In this document: positions 33,135-43,709 of the stretch, one piece after another
Layout of the letters: every line of letters starts with the position of its first letter
Position numbering within the stretch: position 1 is the first letter of the stretch
Source of the DNA: an uncultured Eubacteriales bacterium
GTDB taxonomy: Bacteria; Bacillota; Clostridia; Oscillospirales; CAG-272
DNA: 64,000 nt
NCBI GenBank assembly: GCA_934432725.1
Contig: CAKRZE010000005.1
Span: forward strand, 62,001-126,000
Direction: 5' to 3'
The notes under the pieces: model-generated
Databases searched by the model: none
Seen by the model: the letters and a program-made list of their open reading frames with translations, nothing else
Told to the model about the DNA's origin: nothing
Position numbers and translations under genes: made by a program

Positions 33135-36100
33135 AACAAAAAGCTTTATCAGAAACTTTTGTCTGTCTTTCTTGCCGCATTGACCCTGCTCGGGACCGGC
33201 TCCGTTGTTATATCGGCGGATGAAGCCGGAACGGCGGGCGAAACGGCTGTGGCTGACAAAGGCGGAGATGACGGAGCGGCTTCTTATCCCGGTTATTATG
33301 ACGGATATACTTCCTTGGAGGATGTCAAGAAGTATATGGGTATCCAGTCATATGACGAGTATAAGCGGCGCTACGCAAACGAACCCCGTGCCACACAGAC
33401 TGTCACGATTATGGCGGCGGATTACGATGCCGCTTCGACGACCGCGGCTGTTGAGGTGCGTGAAAAAGGCTATGCGGATTGTGATTCCACATCCCTGTAT
33501 ATGCCCGAGACGGGAAAGACTGTTTGGAAGGTGACGGTTCCGGAGACGGGAAAATATGCGATCCGTGTGACGTATTACGCCTGCGAGGGGTCTTTTACGA
33601 CCATCGAGCGTATGCTTTACATCGACGGAAAGCTGCCGTTTTCCGAATCCAGATATTATTACTTCCCGAGATCCTGGTCGTATGAATATGACAGCTATGA
33701 TGACGCCGGAAATCCTCTGTTTGAGGTCGATGTCAACGGGAACGATGTCCGTCCGAGACGTAATGAAAGCCCGGAGTGGACGACCTATTACCTGCGCGAC
33801 TGGCTCGGCTATACTATGGAGCCGTTTGAGTTCTATCTGACGGAGGGAGAGCACACGCTGGAGCTTGAAGGCTCCCGTGAGCCGATGGTGATTTCCTCCA
33901 TAGAGCTCTATCCTTATGAGGAAGAGATGTCTTATGCGGACTTCATCGCCAAATGCAAGGAAAAAGGCATCACCGAGGTGACCGGGGTGGATCCGGTTGT
34001 GATCGAAGCGGAAAACCCCGCAGCGGTTTCCAACGCCTGCCTGTTCCCTGCAAATGACCGTACCTCGTCTCTGACAACGCCTCAGGACCCTGCGGTTATT
34101 AAATACAACATGATCGACAGCTCGGTCGTTAACCAGTGGATGAAATATGAGGTTACCGTTCCGAAGTCCGGTCTTTACTACATCGCGTGCCGTTACCGTC
34201 AGAACTCTCTGATCGGTATGTTTACCTCCAGACGGATCTACATCAACAATGAGGTCCAGTTTGATGAGGCAAACAACATAAGGTTCCCTTACTCTCCGGA
34301 ATGGCAGAGCAAGCTTGTGACCGACGGCTATTCGGACGGCTATCTGTTCTACCTTGAGGAAGGAAAGAACGTCATTCAGGTCGAGGTCGTTTTGGGTCAG
34401 ATGACCGAATACGTATACCGGGTCGAGCAGATGATCGACCGCCTGAATTCGGCATATCAGAAGCTTCTTCTGATTTTCGGAACCACGCCTGACTCCATCC
34501 GTGATTACGGAATCGGCCGTATCGCTCCGGATGCTATCAAAATCATCGGCGATGCTGCGGATGAGCTGTTCGCGATGGCAAAGGAGCTTCAGGAGGTCAC
34601 GGGCGAGCTCGGAGACCAGGTGCAGACGCTGAATACAATCGCGCTGCTGTTCGAAAGAATGGCGAACGATGAGGATGAGATTGCACCGAACTTCATTACC
34701 TATAAAAACTATATCATCGCGCTTTCCAACTGGCTGTATGCAACCCTGTCCCAGCCCCTGAAGGTGGATAAGTATGTGGTCCTGTGCTCGGACGATCTCA
34801 AGTCCGTTCCGCAGGCAAAGTCCAACTTCTTCCAGGCGGCATGGTTTGAGATCAAGGCGTTTGTGATGTCCTTCTTTATGGACTACACGACGATCGGCTA
34901 TCAGGCAGGCTCCGAAAACGATGCCAAGGATTCCATCGAAATGTGGATCGTCTCAGCAGGCGGACGTGAGGATGCCCTGATTCAGCGTTATCTGGTCGAT
35001 AACTACTTTACGCCGAATTCCAATATCACGATGACGATCAAGGTCATTTCCGCAGGTCTGACGGAAGCGATCCTTGCGGGTATCGGACCGGATATTTCCA
35101 ACATGAGCTCCAATGATACGATTACATGGGGTATGCGTAATGCCGTTCAGGAGCTGAGCGAAAAGAATGCGGACGGTACATATAAATATGAAGGCTTTGA
35201 TGAGGTCATGACATGGTTCGACCCGTCTGCGACGGCTCCGCTGACGATGGACGGCAAAACCTACGGCATTCCGGCAAGCATGTCCTTCTACATGATGTTC
35301 TACAGATCCGACGTTCTGGCGGAGTACGGTCTGGAGGCTCCCCGCACATGGGAAGAGCTGGAGACGGTGGTTCTGCCTGCTCTGATGAAGGGTCACCTTG
35401 AGGTCGGTATGCCTACAAGCCTTGTCGGAACCGAGATTTTCCTGTATCAGATGGGACAGACGGTTTACTCCGAGGAGGAGGGACATAAGGGCTGGAAGGT
35501 CAACCTTGATGTCAACACCTCGCTTGCCGCATTCGAGAAGCTGATGAACTTCTTTACCAAGTACGGCTCCAAGGTGAGCTATGATATCACCCGTTTCCGT
35601 ACCGGTGAGATTCCGATCATCATCGCGGATGCGATCGGCACCTATAATACGCTGATGAGCTTCTATGAACTGCGCGGACTGTGGGAAATGGCTCCGCTTC
35701 CGGGCATGGAGCAGGAGGACGGCACACTGAACCGCTCTTCGATCGTGACCGTAAGCTCTTACGTCATTCCGAGAAACAGCGATGAGACCGAAAAGCAGCA
35801 GCGCCGTTACCACAACACGTGGGAGTACATCAAGTGGCAGGTTTCTGAAGAAACTCAGCTCCGTCAGGCAAAAGAAACTTTGAACGTCAATGCAAACCCG
35901 ACGACAAAGTATAACACGGCAAATATCAATGCGCTGAAAAAGCTGGCATGGACTGCCGACGAAAAGGAAGCGCTGAACGCACAGCTTGAACAGCTGGCAA
36001 GCGTTCCGGAATATCCCGGAAACTATATTGTAAACGTATATGTAAACAACGCATTCATGGACGTTTACAACAACAATACCAACCCGATCGATGCAATGCT

Positions 36101-36188
36101 TGACCGTATTCTTGATATGAACAAGGAGATTTCCCGTAAGCGTAAGGAATTCCACCTTGACTATTATGAGATCGGGAGTGGCAACTGA
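33132..36188 (+). CDS. CBM-like/solute-binding fusion protein of an ABC sugar importer
   Basis: 1018 residues, more than twice a normal solute-binding protein. A Sec signal (about 1-29) ends VVISADEA with no lipobox cysteine. Two beta-rich domains follow: about 90-260 (TVTIMAADYDA start) and about 293-425 starting PVVIEAENPAAVS, both like CBM6/35-type carbohydrate-binding modules with ...KYAIRVTYYA and GLYYIACRYRQ strands. A helical stretch covers about 425-590. The C-terminal part (about 605-990) is an SBP family 1 domain: EMWIVSAGGREDAL, GIGPDISNMSS, GIPASMSFYMMFYRSDVLAEYGL and PRTWEEL. First gene of the operon; captures an oligosaccharide and hands it to the permeases. Substrate unknown. 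How it stays on the cell is unclear: possibly an uncleaved signal anchor or binding to a partner. Confidence 0.88.
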   Translation: MNKKLYQKLLSVFLAALTLLGTGSVVISADEAGTAGETAVADKGGDDGAASYPGYYDGYTSLEDVKKYMGIQSYDEYKRRYANEPRATQTVTIMAADYDAASTTAAVEVREKGYADCDSTSLYMPETGKTVWKVTVPETGKYAIRVTYYACEGSFTTIERMLYIDGKLPFSESRYYYFPRSWSYEYDSYDDAGNPLFEVDVNGNDVRPRRNESPEWTTYYLRDWLGYTMEPFEFYLTEGEHTLELEGSREPMVISSIELYPYEEEMSYADFIAKCKEKGITEVTGVDPVVIEAENPAAVSNACLFPANDRTSSLTTPQDPAVIKYNMIDSSVVNQWMKYEVTVPKSGLYYIACRYRQNSLIGMFTSRRIYINNEVQFDEANNIRFPYSPEWQSKLVTDGYSDGYLFYLEEGKNVIQVEVVLGQMTEYVYRVEQMIDRLNSAYQKLLLIFGTTPDSIRDYGIGRIAPDAIKIIGDAADELFAMAKELQEVTGELGDQVQTLNTIALLFERMANDEDEIAPNFITYKNYIIALSNWLYATLSQPLKVDKYVVLCSDDLKSVPQAKSNFFQAAWFEIKAFVMSFFMDYTTIGYQAGSENDAKDSIEMWIVSAGGREDALIQRYLVDNYFTPNSNITMTIKVISAGLTEAILAGIGPDISNMSSNDTITWGMRNAVQELSEKNADGTYKYEGFDEVMTWFDPSATAPLTMDGKTYGIPASMSFYMMFYRSDVLAEYGLEAPRTWEELETVVLPALMKGHLEVGMPTSLVGTEIFLYQMGQTVYSEEEGHKGWKVNLDVNTSLAAFEKLMNFFTKYGSKVSYDITRFRTGEIPIIIADAIGTYNTLMSFYELRGLWEMAPLPGMEQEDGTLNRSSIVTVSSYVIPRNSDETEKQQRRYHNTWEYIKWQVSEETQLRQAKETLNVNANPTTKYNTANINALKKLAWTADEKEALNAQLEQLASVPEYPGNYIVNVYVNNAFMDVYNNNTNPIDAMLDRILDMNKEISRKRKEFHLDYYEIGSGN

Positions 36189-36230
36189 TCTGCTTTCGAA
36201 ACTTAATTCAAATAAGGAGAGAAATGCAAA

Positions 36231-37196
36231 ATGACAAATTCAGCAACTGCTAAGGATGCCAAACAGCCGAAGCAGCCGAAATCGCACCGGGATATGACAA
36301 AGGGAGAATATATCTGGTCCGAGATGAAGCGTACATGGGTCGGATATGTGATGGTTCTGCCCTTCCTCATCATGTTCCTTGCATTTACGGTCGTGCCGGT
36401 CGTGCTGTCCATCATCCTGAGCTTTACTTCATTTGATATGCTGCAGTGGCCGACGTTCACCTTCATGGATAACTACATCCGGATGTTTTTGGAGGACGAC
36501 CTCTTCCTGACGGCGTTCCAGAACACCCTGATGTTCGCGGTGACGACCGGTCCTGCATCCTACATCCTTTCATTCGTGATCGCATGGTTCATCAACGAGC
36601 TTTCCCCGCGGGTGAGAGCGTTCGTGACCTTCATCTTCTATGCACCGTCCATTTCCGGCTCTGCATATCTTGTCTGGCTTCTTCTGTTCCAGGGCGATAT
36701 CTACGGCTATGTAAACGGCTGGCTCTTCAAGATGGGTCTGATCACACAGCCGATTGTGTTCTTCAAGAACGTTACCTACATCATTCCGCTCTGTATCGTT
36801 GTTGCACTGTGGACCTCGCTCGGTACCGGATTCCTTTCCAATATCGCGGGCTTGCAGGGCGTTGACCGCTCCCTCTATGAGGCGGGCGCCATTGACGGAA
36901 TCAAAAACCGCTGGCAGGAGCTGTGGTATATCACACTCCCGTCCATGAAAACCATCCTGATGTTCGGCGCGGTGCTTGCAATTACCGGCTCCTTCGGATT
37001 CGGCGGAATCGTGGATACACTCTGCGGCAACCCCTCGACCGACTATTGCGCATGGACCCTGACCCATCATCTTTCGGAATATATGGGAACACGTTTTGAG
37101 TTCGGATATGCTTCCGCCATCTCGGTTGTCCTGTTCTTCCTGATGATCGGCGCAAACTCTCTGGTGCAAAAAATGCTTTCAAAGGTGGGACAGTGA
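36231..37196 (+). CDS. sugar ABC transporter permease, MalF/UgpA type (first pair)
   Basis: 321 residues with six membrane helices and a cytoplasmic N-terminus rich in Lys/Pro/Gln. The permease loop that docks the ATPase is EAGAIDGIKNRWQELWYITLPSM, matching the EAA-x3-G-x9-I-x-LP consensus. Follows the binding protein by 42 bases with GGAGAG upstream. Partner of the next gene, whose start lies one base past this stop. The ATPase is not encoded in the operon, so a shared MsmK-like ATPase is implied. Confidence 0.92.
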   Translation: MTNSATAKDAKQPKQPKSHRDMTKGEYIWSEMKRTWVGYVMVLPFLIMFLAFTVVPVVLSIILSFTSFDMLQWPTFTFMDNYIRMFLEDDLFLTAFQNTLMFAVTTGPASYILSFVIAWFINELSPRVRAFVTFIFYAPSISGSAYLVWLLLFQGDIYGYVNGWLFKMGLITQPIVFFKNVTYIIPLCIVVALWTSLGTGFLSNIAGLQGVDRSLYEAGAIDGIKNRWQELWYITLPSMKTILMFGAVLAITGSFGFGGIVDTLCGNPSTDYCAWTLTHHLSEYMGTRFEFGYASAISVVLFFLMIGANSLVQKMLSKVGQ

Positions 37197-37197
37197 C

Positions 37198-38061
37198 ATG
37201 AAGAAGCTCAGAACAAGAAAACACGCCGTTGTCCTCAACCGTTCTGTCGGGGGAGACGCATTCATCGGCGTCATGCTGACAATCCTCGGTATTCTGATGT
37301 TCCTGCCGGTCTGGTACCTGATTATCACGGCATTCAAGCCGCTCGGTGAGCGCTCGATCACGCCGCCTAACTTCTACGTTATCAAGCCGACGCTTCAGAA
37401 CTTTATCGACTTGTTTACCAACATGAACTCCACATGGGTTCCGATGTCCCGTTACATATTCAACACGGTGATCATCTCCGTGGCGGCGACCTTCGGATGC
37501 CTTGTGTTCGGTTCTCTGACAGCGTATGCGCTGTCCAAGATCCGTTTTCCCGGTCACAAATTCATTTTCACGGTTATTCAGTACTCCCTGATGATTTCTT
37601 CGACCGTCACGGGAATTACAAACTTCTTCATTTATGTATGGCTCGGCTGGCTGAACACCTATACGATTTCGATCGTTCCGGTCTGGGCATCTACTTTGGG
37701 TCTGTACCTGATGAAGCAGTTTATCGACTCCAACGTGTCCGATGAAATGATTGAAGCGGCGAGAATCGACGGCGCTTCGGAGCTGACCATTTACTGGCGC
37801 ATCGTGATGCCGCTGGTCAAGCCGGCATGGCTGACGCTGGTGGTTACCACATTCCAGGGCGTCTGGAACACGGGTGCCTCCGGCTATGTGTGGTCGGAGC
37901 AGCTGAAGACCTTTAACACCGCAATCAGCACGATTTCCACGGTCAGTGCGGGCGCCGGGTCCGCAGCGATCATTCTGATGATGAGCGTTCCGATTATCGT
38001 GTTCCTGATCAACCAGAGTAAAATCGTCGAGACGATGGCTTCGTCCGGCATGAAGGATTAA
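37198..38061 (+). CDS. sugar ABC transporter permease, MalG type (first pair)
   Basis: 287 residues, six helices. N-terminal LTILGILMFLPVWYLIITAFKP, a typical MalG start, and EAA loop EAARIDGASELTIYWRIVMP. The sequence GERSITPPNFYVIKPTLQNF precedes the second helix, as in lipo-oligosaccharide and aldouronate-type LplC permeases. Overlapping spacing with the preceding gene suggests coupled translation and a heterodimeric pore. Confidence 0.92.
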   Translation: MKKLRTRKHAVVLNRSVGGDAFIGVMLTILGILMFLPVWYLIITAFKPLGERSITPPNFYVIKPTLQNFIDLFTNMNSTWVPMSRYIFNTVIISVAATFGCLVFGSLTAYALSKIRFPGHKFIFTVIQYSLMISSTVTGITNFFIYVWLGWLNTYTISIVPVWASTLGLYLMKQFIDSNVSDEMIEAARIDGASELTIYWRIVMPLVKPAWLTLVVTTFQGVWNTGASGYVWSEQLKTFNTAISTISTVSAGAGSAAIILMMSVPIIVFLINQSKIVETMASSGMKD

Positions 38062-38075
38062 GGGGGAATCTGATC

Positions 38076-40211
38076 ATGAAAAAAATACTTCAGTCTCTCT
38101 TTGCTGCGGCATTGATTGTTATGACGCTTGCCGCTGCCCTTCCGGTAGGAGCGCTGCCGTATCAGACCTATACGTATTCCATTTCGGGAATGCAGCTGAC
38201 CTCCCCCGATGCCTATACGCCCGTAACACAGATTGATTCCGCCTATATGGGACTGGATGTGCCGCTGAACAGCCCGAAGGATCTGCTCTGCGGACCGGAT
38301 GACAAGTTCTATATTGCGGACTCGGGCAACAACCGCATTGTTGTGTGCGATTCCTTCTGGAAGGTTGAATTTACCATCAGTACATTCACCAACGAGCAGG
38401 GAATTGCGGACGGTCTTGCGGCTCCGAACGGCGTTTATGTCACGGAAGAGTATATTTATGTGGCAGACACCGACAATAACCGTCTGGTGATGTTCAAGCT
38501 GGACGGCAGCTTTGTACGAGTCATTGAACAGCCGGAATCGGATATCTTTGAAAAGGATACCATCTACAAGCCGGTTGCTCTGGCAGTCGATAAGTCCGGC
38601 GGTATCTATGTGGTATCCGCTACGACCTATCAGGGTATCATCGCATTGAATGCGGACGGAGAATTCCAGGGCTTCATCGGTGCACAGCAGGTTGCTGCAA
38701 GCGCACTCCAGCTTCTCTGGAGATCCTTCCAGACGGCAGAGCAGCGGAGACAGAGCGTGTCACTGATCTCCACGGAGTTCAACAACATCGCAATGGATTA
38801 CAGCGGTGACGGTTTCATGTACGTGACGACCTCCTCTATTAACGAGGGCAACCAGCAGGGGGCAATCACCAGCAAGAAGGGCACATATGCACCGGTCAAA
38901 AAGCTGAACACCTCCGGAAACGACATCATGCGCCGCAACGGCTTCTTCGGCCCCGGCGGTGAAGTGTCGGTCAATTACTCCACCATTCTTTCCAATATTA
39001 CCGGCGCCTCCAAGATCGTGGACGTTGCGGTCGGACCGGAAGGAACCTGGTCCATTATCGACCAGAAGCGTTCCAAGGTCTATACTTACGATGAAGACGG
39101 AAACCTTCTCTTCGCCTTCGGCGATCAGGGCTTGCAGCTCGGCAACATTCAGACGGTCGGCGCAATCACCTACCACGGAAGCGATATCCTTCTTCTCGAT
39201 ACAAACACCAATAAGATTACAATCTACAACAGAACCGAATACGGCGACATTCTGATCAACGCGCTTGCGAATCAGAACCGCCAGAATTACGATGCTTCGA
39301 TCGACGACTGGAACGCGATTCTGCAGCGCAACTCCAACTTTGACGCAGCGTATATCGGAATCGGCAAGGCGCTTTACCGTCAGTTTGACTGGCAGGGCGC
39401 TATGGAGTATTTCAAGGATGCATATGACATCTCAAACTACTCCAATGCCTATAAGATGTACCGCAAAGAGGTTGTGACCAAGTATATTATTCTGGTTCCG
39501 ATCTTTATCGTTGTCATCTGCTTCCTTCTTGTGAAGTTCTTCGGCTTTGCGAAGAAGGTCAACGCGCGTGCAACGCTTTCCGGTAAAAAGAAGACCTTCT
39601 GGGAGGAAGTGCTTTACGCATTCCATCTGATTGTCCACCCGTTTGACGGCTTCTGGGATCTGAAGCACGAAAAACGCGGCTCTGTCCGGGCGGCAGTCTT
39701 CTATATCGCACTCGCAATCATCACGTTTACGTATCAGGCAATCGGCAGAGGATATATCTTCAATCCCCGCGCGGTCTACTCCAGCATTTTCGCACAGATC
39801 ACCTCGCTTCTGGTTCCGCTGTTCCTCTGGGTTACGGCAAACTGGTGCCTGACGACGCTGTTCGACGGAGAAGGCAGCTTTAAGGATATCTTTATCGCAA
39901 CCTCCTACTGCCTGGTTCCGATCCCGATGATTATCATTCCGACGGTAATCGCGTCCAACTTTGTGACTGAGTCCGAAGCGGCACTTGTAAACGGCGTCGC
40001 AGGCATTGCATGGTGGTGGGTCGGCATCCTGCTCTTCTTCGGCATGATGGTGACGCATGACTATTCGCTGCTCAAGAACGTTCTGACCTGCATCGGAACG
40101 GTGGTCGGAATGGCGTTCATCATGTTCATCGGTATCCTGTTCTCAACGCTGCTTGTTAAGATGGTCGGATTTGTTTCCAATATTATTACGGAAATATCCT
40201 ACCGAATGTAA
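38076..40211 (+). CDS. NHL-propeller / Yip1 membrane protein
   Basis: 711 residues joining parts that are rarely together. Signal peptide (about 1-26), then an NHL-type beta-propeller (about 55-395) with repeats of the form YIADSGNNRIVV and YVADTDNNRLVMF, a short tetratricopeptide-like helical stretch (about 405-465, AYIGIGKALYRQFDWQGAMEYFKDAYD), a membrane helix (KYIILVPIFIVVICFLLVKF), and a C-terminal Yip1-like domain with about five helices. Topology predicts the propeller outside. No catalytic motif seen. As the only membrane-anchored extracellular partner of the operon it may dock the unanchored binding protein or DUF5696 protein near the permeases; this is inference from context. It lies 14 bases after the MalG gene. 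Confidence 0.82.
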   Translation: MKKILQSLFAAALIVMTLAAALPVGALPYQTYTYSISGMQLTSPDAYTPVTQIDSAYMGLDVPLNSPKDLLCGPDDKFYIADSGNNRIVVCDSFWKVEFTISTFTNEQGIADGLAAPNGVYVTEEYIYVADTDNNRLVMFKLDGSFVRVIEQPESDIFEKDTIYKPVALAVDKSGGIYVVSATTYQGIIALNADGEFQGFIGAQQVAASALQLLWRSFQTAEQRRQSVSLISTEFNNIAMDYSGDGFMYVTTSSINEGNQQGAITSKKGTYAPVKKLNTSGNDIMRRNGFFGPGGEVSVNYSTILSNITGASKIVDVAVGPEGTWSIIDQKRSKVYTYDEDGNLLFAFGDQGLQLGNIQTVGAITYHGSDILLLDTNTNKITIYNRTEYGDILINALANQNRQNYDASIDDWNAILQRNSNFDAAYIGIGKALYRQFDWQGAMEYFKDAYDISNYSNAYKMYRKEVVTKYIILVPIFIVVICFLLVKFFGFAKKVNARATLSGKKKTFWEEVLYAFHLIVHPFDGFWDLKHEKRGSVRAAVFYIALAIITFTYQAIGRGYIFNPRAVYSSIFAQITSLLVPLFLWVTANWCLTTLFDGEGSFKDIFIATSYCLVPIPMIIIPTVIASNFVTESEAALVNGVAGIAWWWVGILLFFGMMVTHDYSLLKNVLTCIGTVVGMAFIMFIGILFSTLLVKMVGFVSNIITEISYRM

Positions 40212-40244
40212 CCGTGACAGAAAAAGATTGGAGAAGATAAATAA

Positions 40245-43200
40245 ATGAAACATTTCAGAATTTTATCCGTACTGATGGCTTTCTGTATGGTTATCGGAAC
40301 CCTTGCATCGCTGTGTGTGTCGGCTGACGAAACAACGGATGCTGCCACGGAAGCTACGACCGCGGCGGAAACCGCTGCCAGCACAACGGCAGCCTCCGAC
40401 ACCGCTTCGGGCGAGGATTCCACAATCGATTATGTAAAGGAAGCCTTCTATACCGCCGACGAAAAGCTTGCGACAATGAAGCTCAGGCTGGATCGTGACG
40501 GCTATGAGCTGTATTATGAGTCTTATACGGGCGAGGTTGCCGTAAGGGATAAGACAACCGGAAACGTCATGTTTTCAAACCCGTATGATGTGGCTCTGAC
40601 CGGCTCCGCATCCTCCGATAACGTGAGAAACCAGCTTCTGTCGCAGATCATTATTCAGTATAATGACAACAACACGGAGCTGACGATGCTCTCCTATGTG
40701 GAGGCTGCACAGCGCGGACAGATTTCCGTCCGCAACATCCGCAACGGTATCCGCGTGGAATACGCCATGGGACGTCAGGAGACCCGTAAGCTGGTGCCCT
40801 ACCTGATTACCAAGGAACGTATGGATACTATGATCCGTAACAATATTACGGATGCAAGAAAGCTGAACCGCTTTGATGCGTACTATGAGCTGAAGGATCC
40901 GTTTGACGATAGTCTGACGGAGCAGCAGGTCAAGGAAATGCAGGCAGCCTTCCCGGCAACGGAAAAGTATGCTGTCTATGTCGCTTCCCCGACCCTGACC
41001 GAGCGTGAGAAAAACCTGCTTGAGGGTATTATCAAGCAGTACTGCCCGGATTACAACTTTGAGGCTCTGGAATATGACCACAACCTGACGGAGTATGAGG
41101 GCAGCGATTCGAATCCGGTTAACTTCAAGCTCTCTCTGGAGTATTATCTGGATGAATCCGGACTTTCCGTCCGGCTGCCCGCCAACGGTATCCGCTTCGA
41201 TGAAAGCACCTACTCCCTGACCTCCATCAGAATGCTTCCGTTCATGGGCGCAGGCTCCTCTGAGTACACCGGATATACGATGATCCCGGACGGCTCCGGA
41301 GCACTTGTTCGCTTTGAGGATATCCTGAAGCAGGGAACCGGAAGGACCATCTCCGGTAAGCTGTACGGTCAGGATTACGCTTATTACGAAATCAAGGGCG
41401 CAAACCAGGAGGTTATGCGTCTGCCGGTATTCGGTCTGGTTGAGGACTATACGTATACAGTAGACGAAAACGGAAATATCGTATCGCCCAGACCGGAGGA
41501 GACCACAGCACCCGAGACGACCGCGCCCGAAACACCGGAAACGGATGGAAACGGCGTTACGCTCGCTCCGGCTGAGACAGAAGCCCCTGCTGAAACGGAG
41601 GCTTCCGATGAAACGGAAGCACCCGCCGAGACAGATGCCTCGGAAGAAACAGCAGATCCTGCCGAAACGGATGAAACCGGAGAGACCGGCGAAACGACTC
41701 CCGAAACCAAGATCGAAGACACCTACAAGACCGTGATGGCATCCCGCGGCTTCCTCGCAATCCTGGAGGAAGGCGATGCGCTTGCCAGCATCTATACCGA
41801 CCACGGCGGAAACGTGCAGCATAAATACAATACGGTCTTTACAGAGTTCAACCCCCGCCCGAAGGATTCCTACAACCTTGCATCCGTCATTTCTGTCGGC
41901 GAAAATGCAACCTGGACGGTTGTGTCCGAGCGGAAATATACCGGCTCTTACCGGATCCGGTATATCATGCTGACCGATGCCGACAAAATTGAGGAGGTTG
42001 CGAAGGAAAACGCCTCTGCGGCAGGCAACCTGTTTGAAGCATCTTATGTCGGTATGGCAAATGCATACCGTGCACAGCTGCTGAAGAACGGAACGCTTAC
42101 CGCGCTTCAGAATGAGGCAGATTCCGTTCCGCTTTACATTGAGACGCTTGGCGTAATGAAGGTGCAGGAAAAGGTTCTGTCCGTTCCGGTGATCAGACGC
42201 CGTGCGCTGACCACGTTTGATGATATCAAAACGATGTACAGCGAGCTGAAGGAGGCAGGCATTACCAACCTGAACTTCAGGCTGAACGGCTTTGCCAACG
42301 AGGGTATTTTCGGACTGGTTCCGTACAAAGTCAAGTTCGAAAAGGCAGCCGGCGGAGATGACGGCTACAGCGAGCTTGTGAAATACGCCGAGGAAAACAA
42401 TTTCGGCTTGTTCCCGGAATTTGAGTTCTCCTATGCATCTCTTGACAAATGGTTTGACGGCTTCAGCCTGAAGCGCGACGGTCTGAAGACCATCGATAAC
42501 CGTTATACGACCAAGAGAACCTACTCTGCAACATATCAGTTCTTTATGTCCACCGGCTCGATCGCGATTTCCCCGTCTGTATTCTCCAATATTTTCGGCA
42601 GCATGCAGACCTATATGACCAAGATCGGTGTGAAGGATATTTCGGTTTCCACGCTCGGCTCTGATCTCAACTCCGACTTTGACAAGAAGGAGCCGTATAA
42701 CCGTGAGGACTCCAAGAGCTTTGTCACCGGCACGCTCTCCAAGATCAAGGAGGCGTACAAGGAAGTGATGGTGGACGGAGGCAACGCTTACACGCTTGCC
42801 TATGTCGATCACGTGCTCAATGTGTCTCTGGACTCCAGCAACTATACCTATGCAAGTGAGTCGATTCCGTTCTTCGGTCTGGTATTCCACGGCTATCTGA
42901 ATTTTGCCGGCACGCCGACCAATATGGCAGGCGATGTTGACCGTGAAATTCTGAAGCTGATCGAAAACGGTGCTTCTCCGTACTTTATCCTGGCGATGCA
43001 GAACACCGAGAAGCTGAAGGAATATTCCGACCTGAGCAGATATTACTCCATCAAGTACAGCATCTGGAAGGATGACCTGGTTAAGATTTACAACGAGGTT
43101 AACACGGCTCTGGCAGATGTCATGTATTCTCCTCTGAAAAATCACGAGTTCCTGATCGGAGAGCGTATTCCGACGCAGGCAGAAGCCGAACGGGATCAGC

Positions 43201-43709
43201 AGATTGAAGAGGAAAACAAGGCAAATGAGGAAAAGGCAAAGGCTGAGGCTTTGGCTGAGGCAGAACGCCTTGTGAATCTGTACACGAGAAAGCTTTCCGA
43301 AGCGGATGCGGCATATAAGGCTGCTGCTGCTCTGGCGGCTTCCGATCCGACAGATGAAAACGTAAACGCCGAGGCATTGGCGCTTGCAGTGCTGGAGGCT
43401 GCACAGAAGTCTTACGATGACGCAGTCGAAGCACTGGATGCGATCAAGAATCCCAAGACGGATGAGGATACATCCGATGACGGCAAGACCGAGGAAAAGC
43501 CGGCTTACAATTATACCAAGTATACAAGCGACAACGGTATGATCGTTCGGGTCACCTATGAGAACGGCGTCTCGTTCATCCTGAACTACAACAACTTCGA
43601 CATTACCGTAGAAGGGCATACAGTGCATGCCTATGATGCCATCAAGATCGATTCCAACGGAAACGTGGTTCTTGATAGCGTTGCCGCACTGAGAAAGGGG
43701 ACGAAATAA
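40245..43709 (+). CDS. secreted DUF5696 protein, TIM-barrel-like
   Basis: 1154 residues. Signal peptide ending SLCVSADET without lipobox, then a Thr/Ala-rich linker. A beta-rich N-terminal region (about 60-415) carries YELYYESYTGEVAVRDK and GYTMIPDGSGALVRFED. A linker of imperfect PAETEA/SDETEA repeats (about 418-488) interrupts it. The following part (about 620-960) has alternating strands and helices with TNLNFRLNGF, GLFPEFEFSYAS, VKDISVSTLGSDLNSDF and PFFGLVFHGYLNF, which resembles a glycoside-hydrolase TIM barrel; candidate acidic residues are the E/D in these strands. A charged coiled coil (about 978-1071) and a small beta domain close the protein. DUF5696 is known from similar transporter operons; its activity is not known to me. 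Inferred role: processing or holding the glycan before import. Confidence 0.85.
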   Translation: MKHFRILSVLMAFCMVIGTLASLCVSADETTDAATEATTAAETAASTTAASDTASGEDSTIDYVKEAFYTADEKLATMKLRLDRDGYELYYESYTGEVAVRDKTTGNVMFSNPYDVALTGSASSDNVRNQLLSQIIIQYNDNNTELTMLSYVEAAQRGQISVRNIRNGIRVEYAMGRQETRKLVPYLITKERMDTMIRNNITDARKLNRFDAYYELKDPFDDSLTEQQVKEMQAAFPATEKYAVYVASPTLTEREKNLLEGIIKQYCPDYNFEALEYDHNLTEYEGSDSNPVNFKLSLEYYLDESGLSVRLPANGIRFDESTYSLTSIRMLPFMGAGSSEYTGYTMIPDGSGALVRFEDILKQGTGRTISGKLYGQDYAYYEIKGANQEVMRLPVFGLVEDYTYTVDENGNIVSPRPEETTAPETTAPETPETDGNGVTLAPAETEAPAETEASDETEAPAETDASEETADPAETDETGETGETTPETKIEDTYKTVMASRGFLAILEEGDALASIYTDHGGNVQHKYNTVFTEFNPRPKDSYNLASVISVGENATWTVVSERKYTGSYRIRYIMLTDADKIEEVAKENASAAGNLFEASYVGMANAYRAQLLKNGTLTALQNEADSVPLYIETLGVMKVQEKVLSVPVIRRRALTTFDDIKTMYSELKEAGITNLNFRLNGFANEGIFGLVPYKVKFEKAAGGDDGYSELVKYAEENNFGLFPEFEFSYASLDKWFDGFSLKRDGLKTIDNRYTTKRTYSATYQFFMSTGSIAISPSVFSNIFGSMQTYMTKIGVKDISVSTLGSDLNSDFDKKEPYNREDSKSFVTGTLSKIKEAYKEVMVDGGNAYTLAYVDHVLNVSLDSSNYTYASESIPFFGLVFHGYLNFAGTPTNMAGDVDREILKLIENGASPYFILAMQNTEKLKEYSDLSRYYSIKYSIWKDDLVKIYNEVNTALADVMYSPLKNHEFLIGERIPTQAEAERDQQIEEENKANEEKAKAEALAEAERLVNLYTRKLSEADAAYKAAAALAASDPTDENVNAEALALAVLEAAQKSYDDAVEALDAIKNPKTDEDTSDDGKTEEKPAYNYTKYTSDNGMIVRVTYENGVSFILNYNNFDITVEGHTVHAYDAIKIDSNGNVVLDSVAALRKGTK

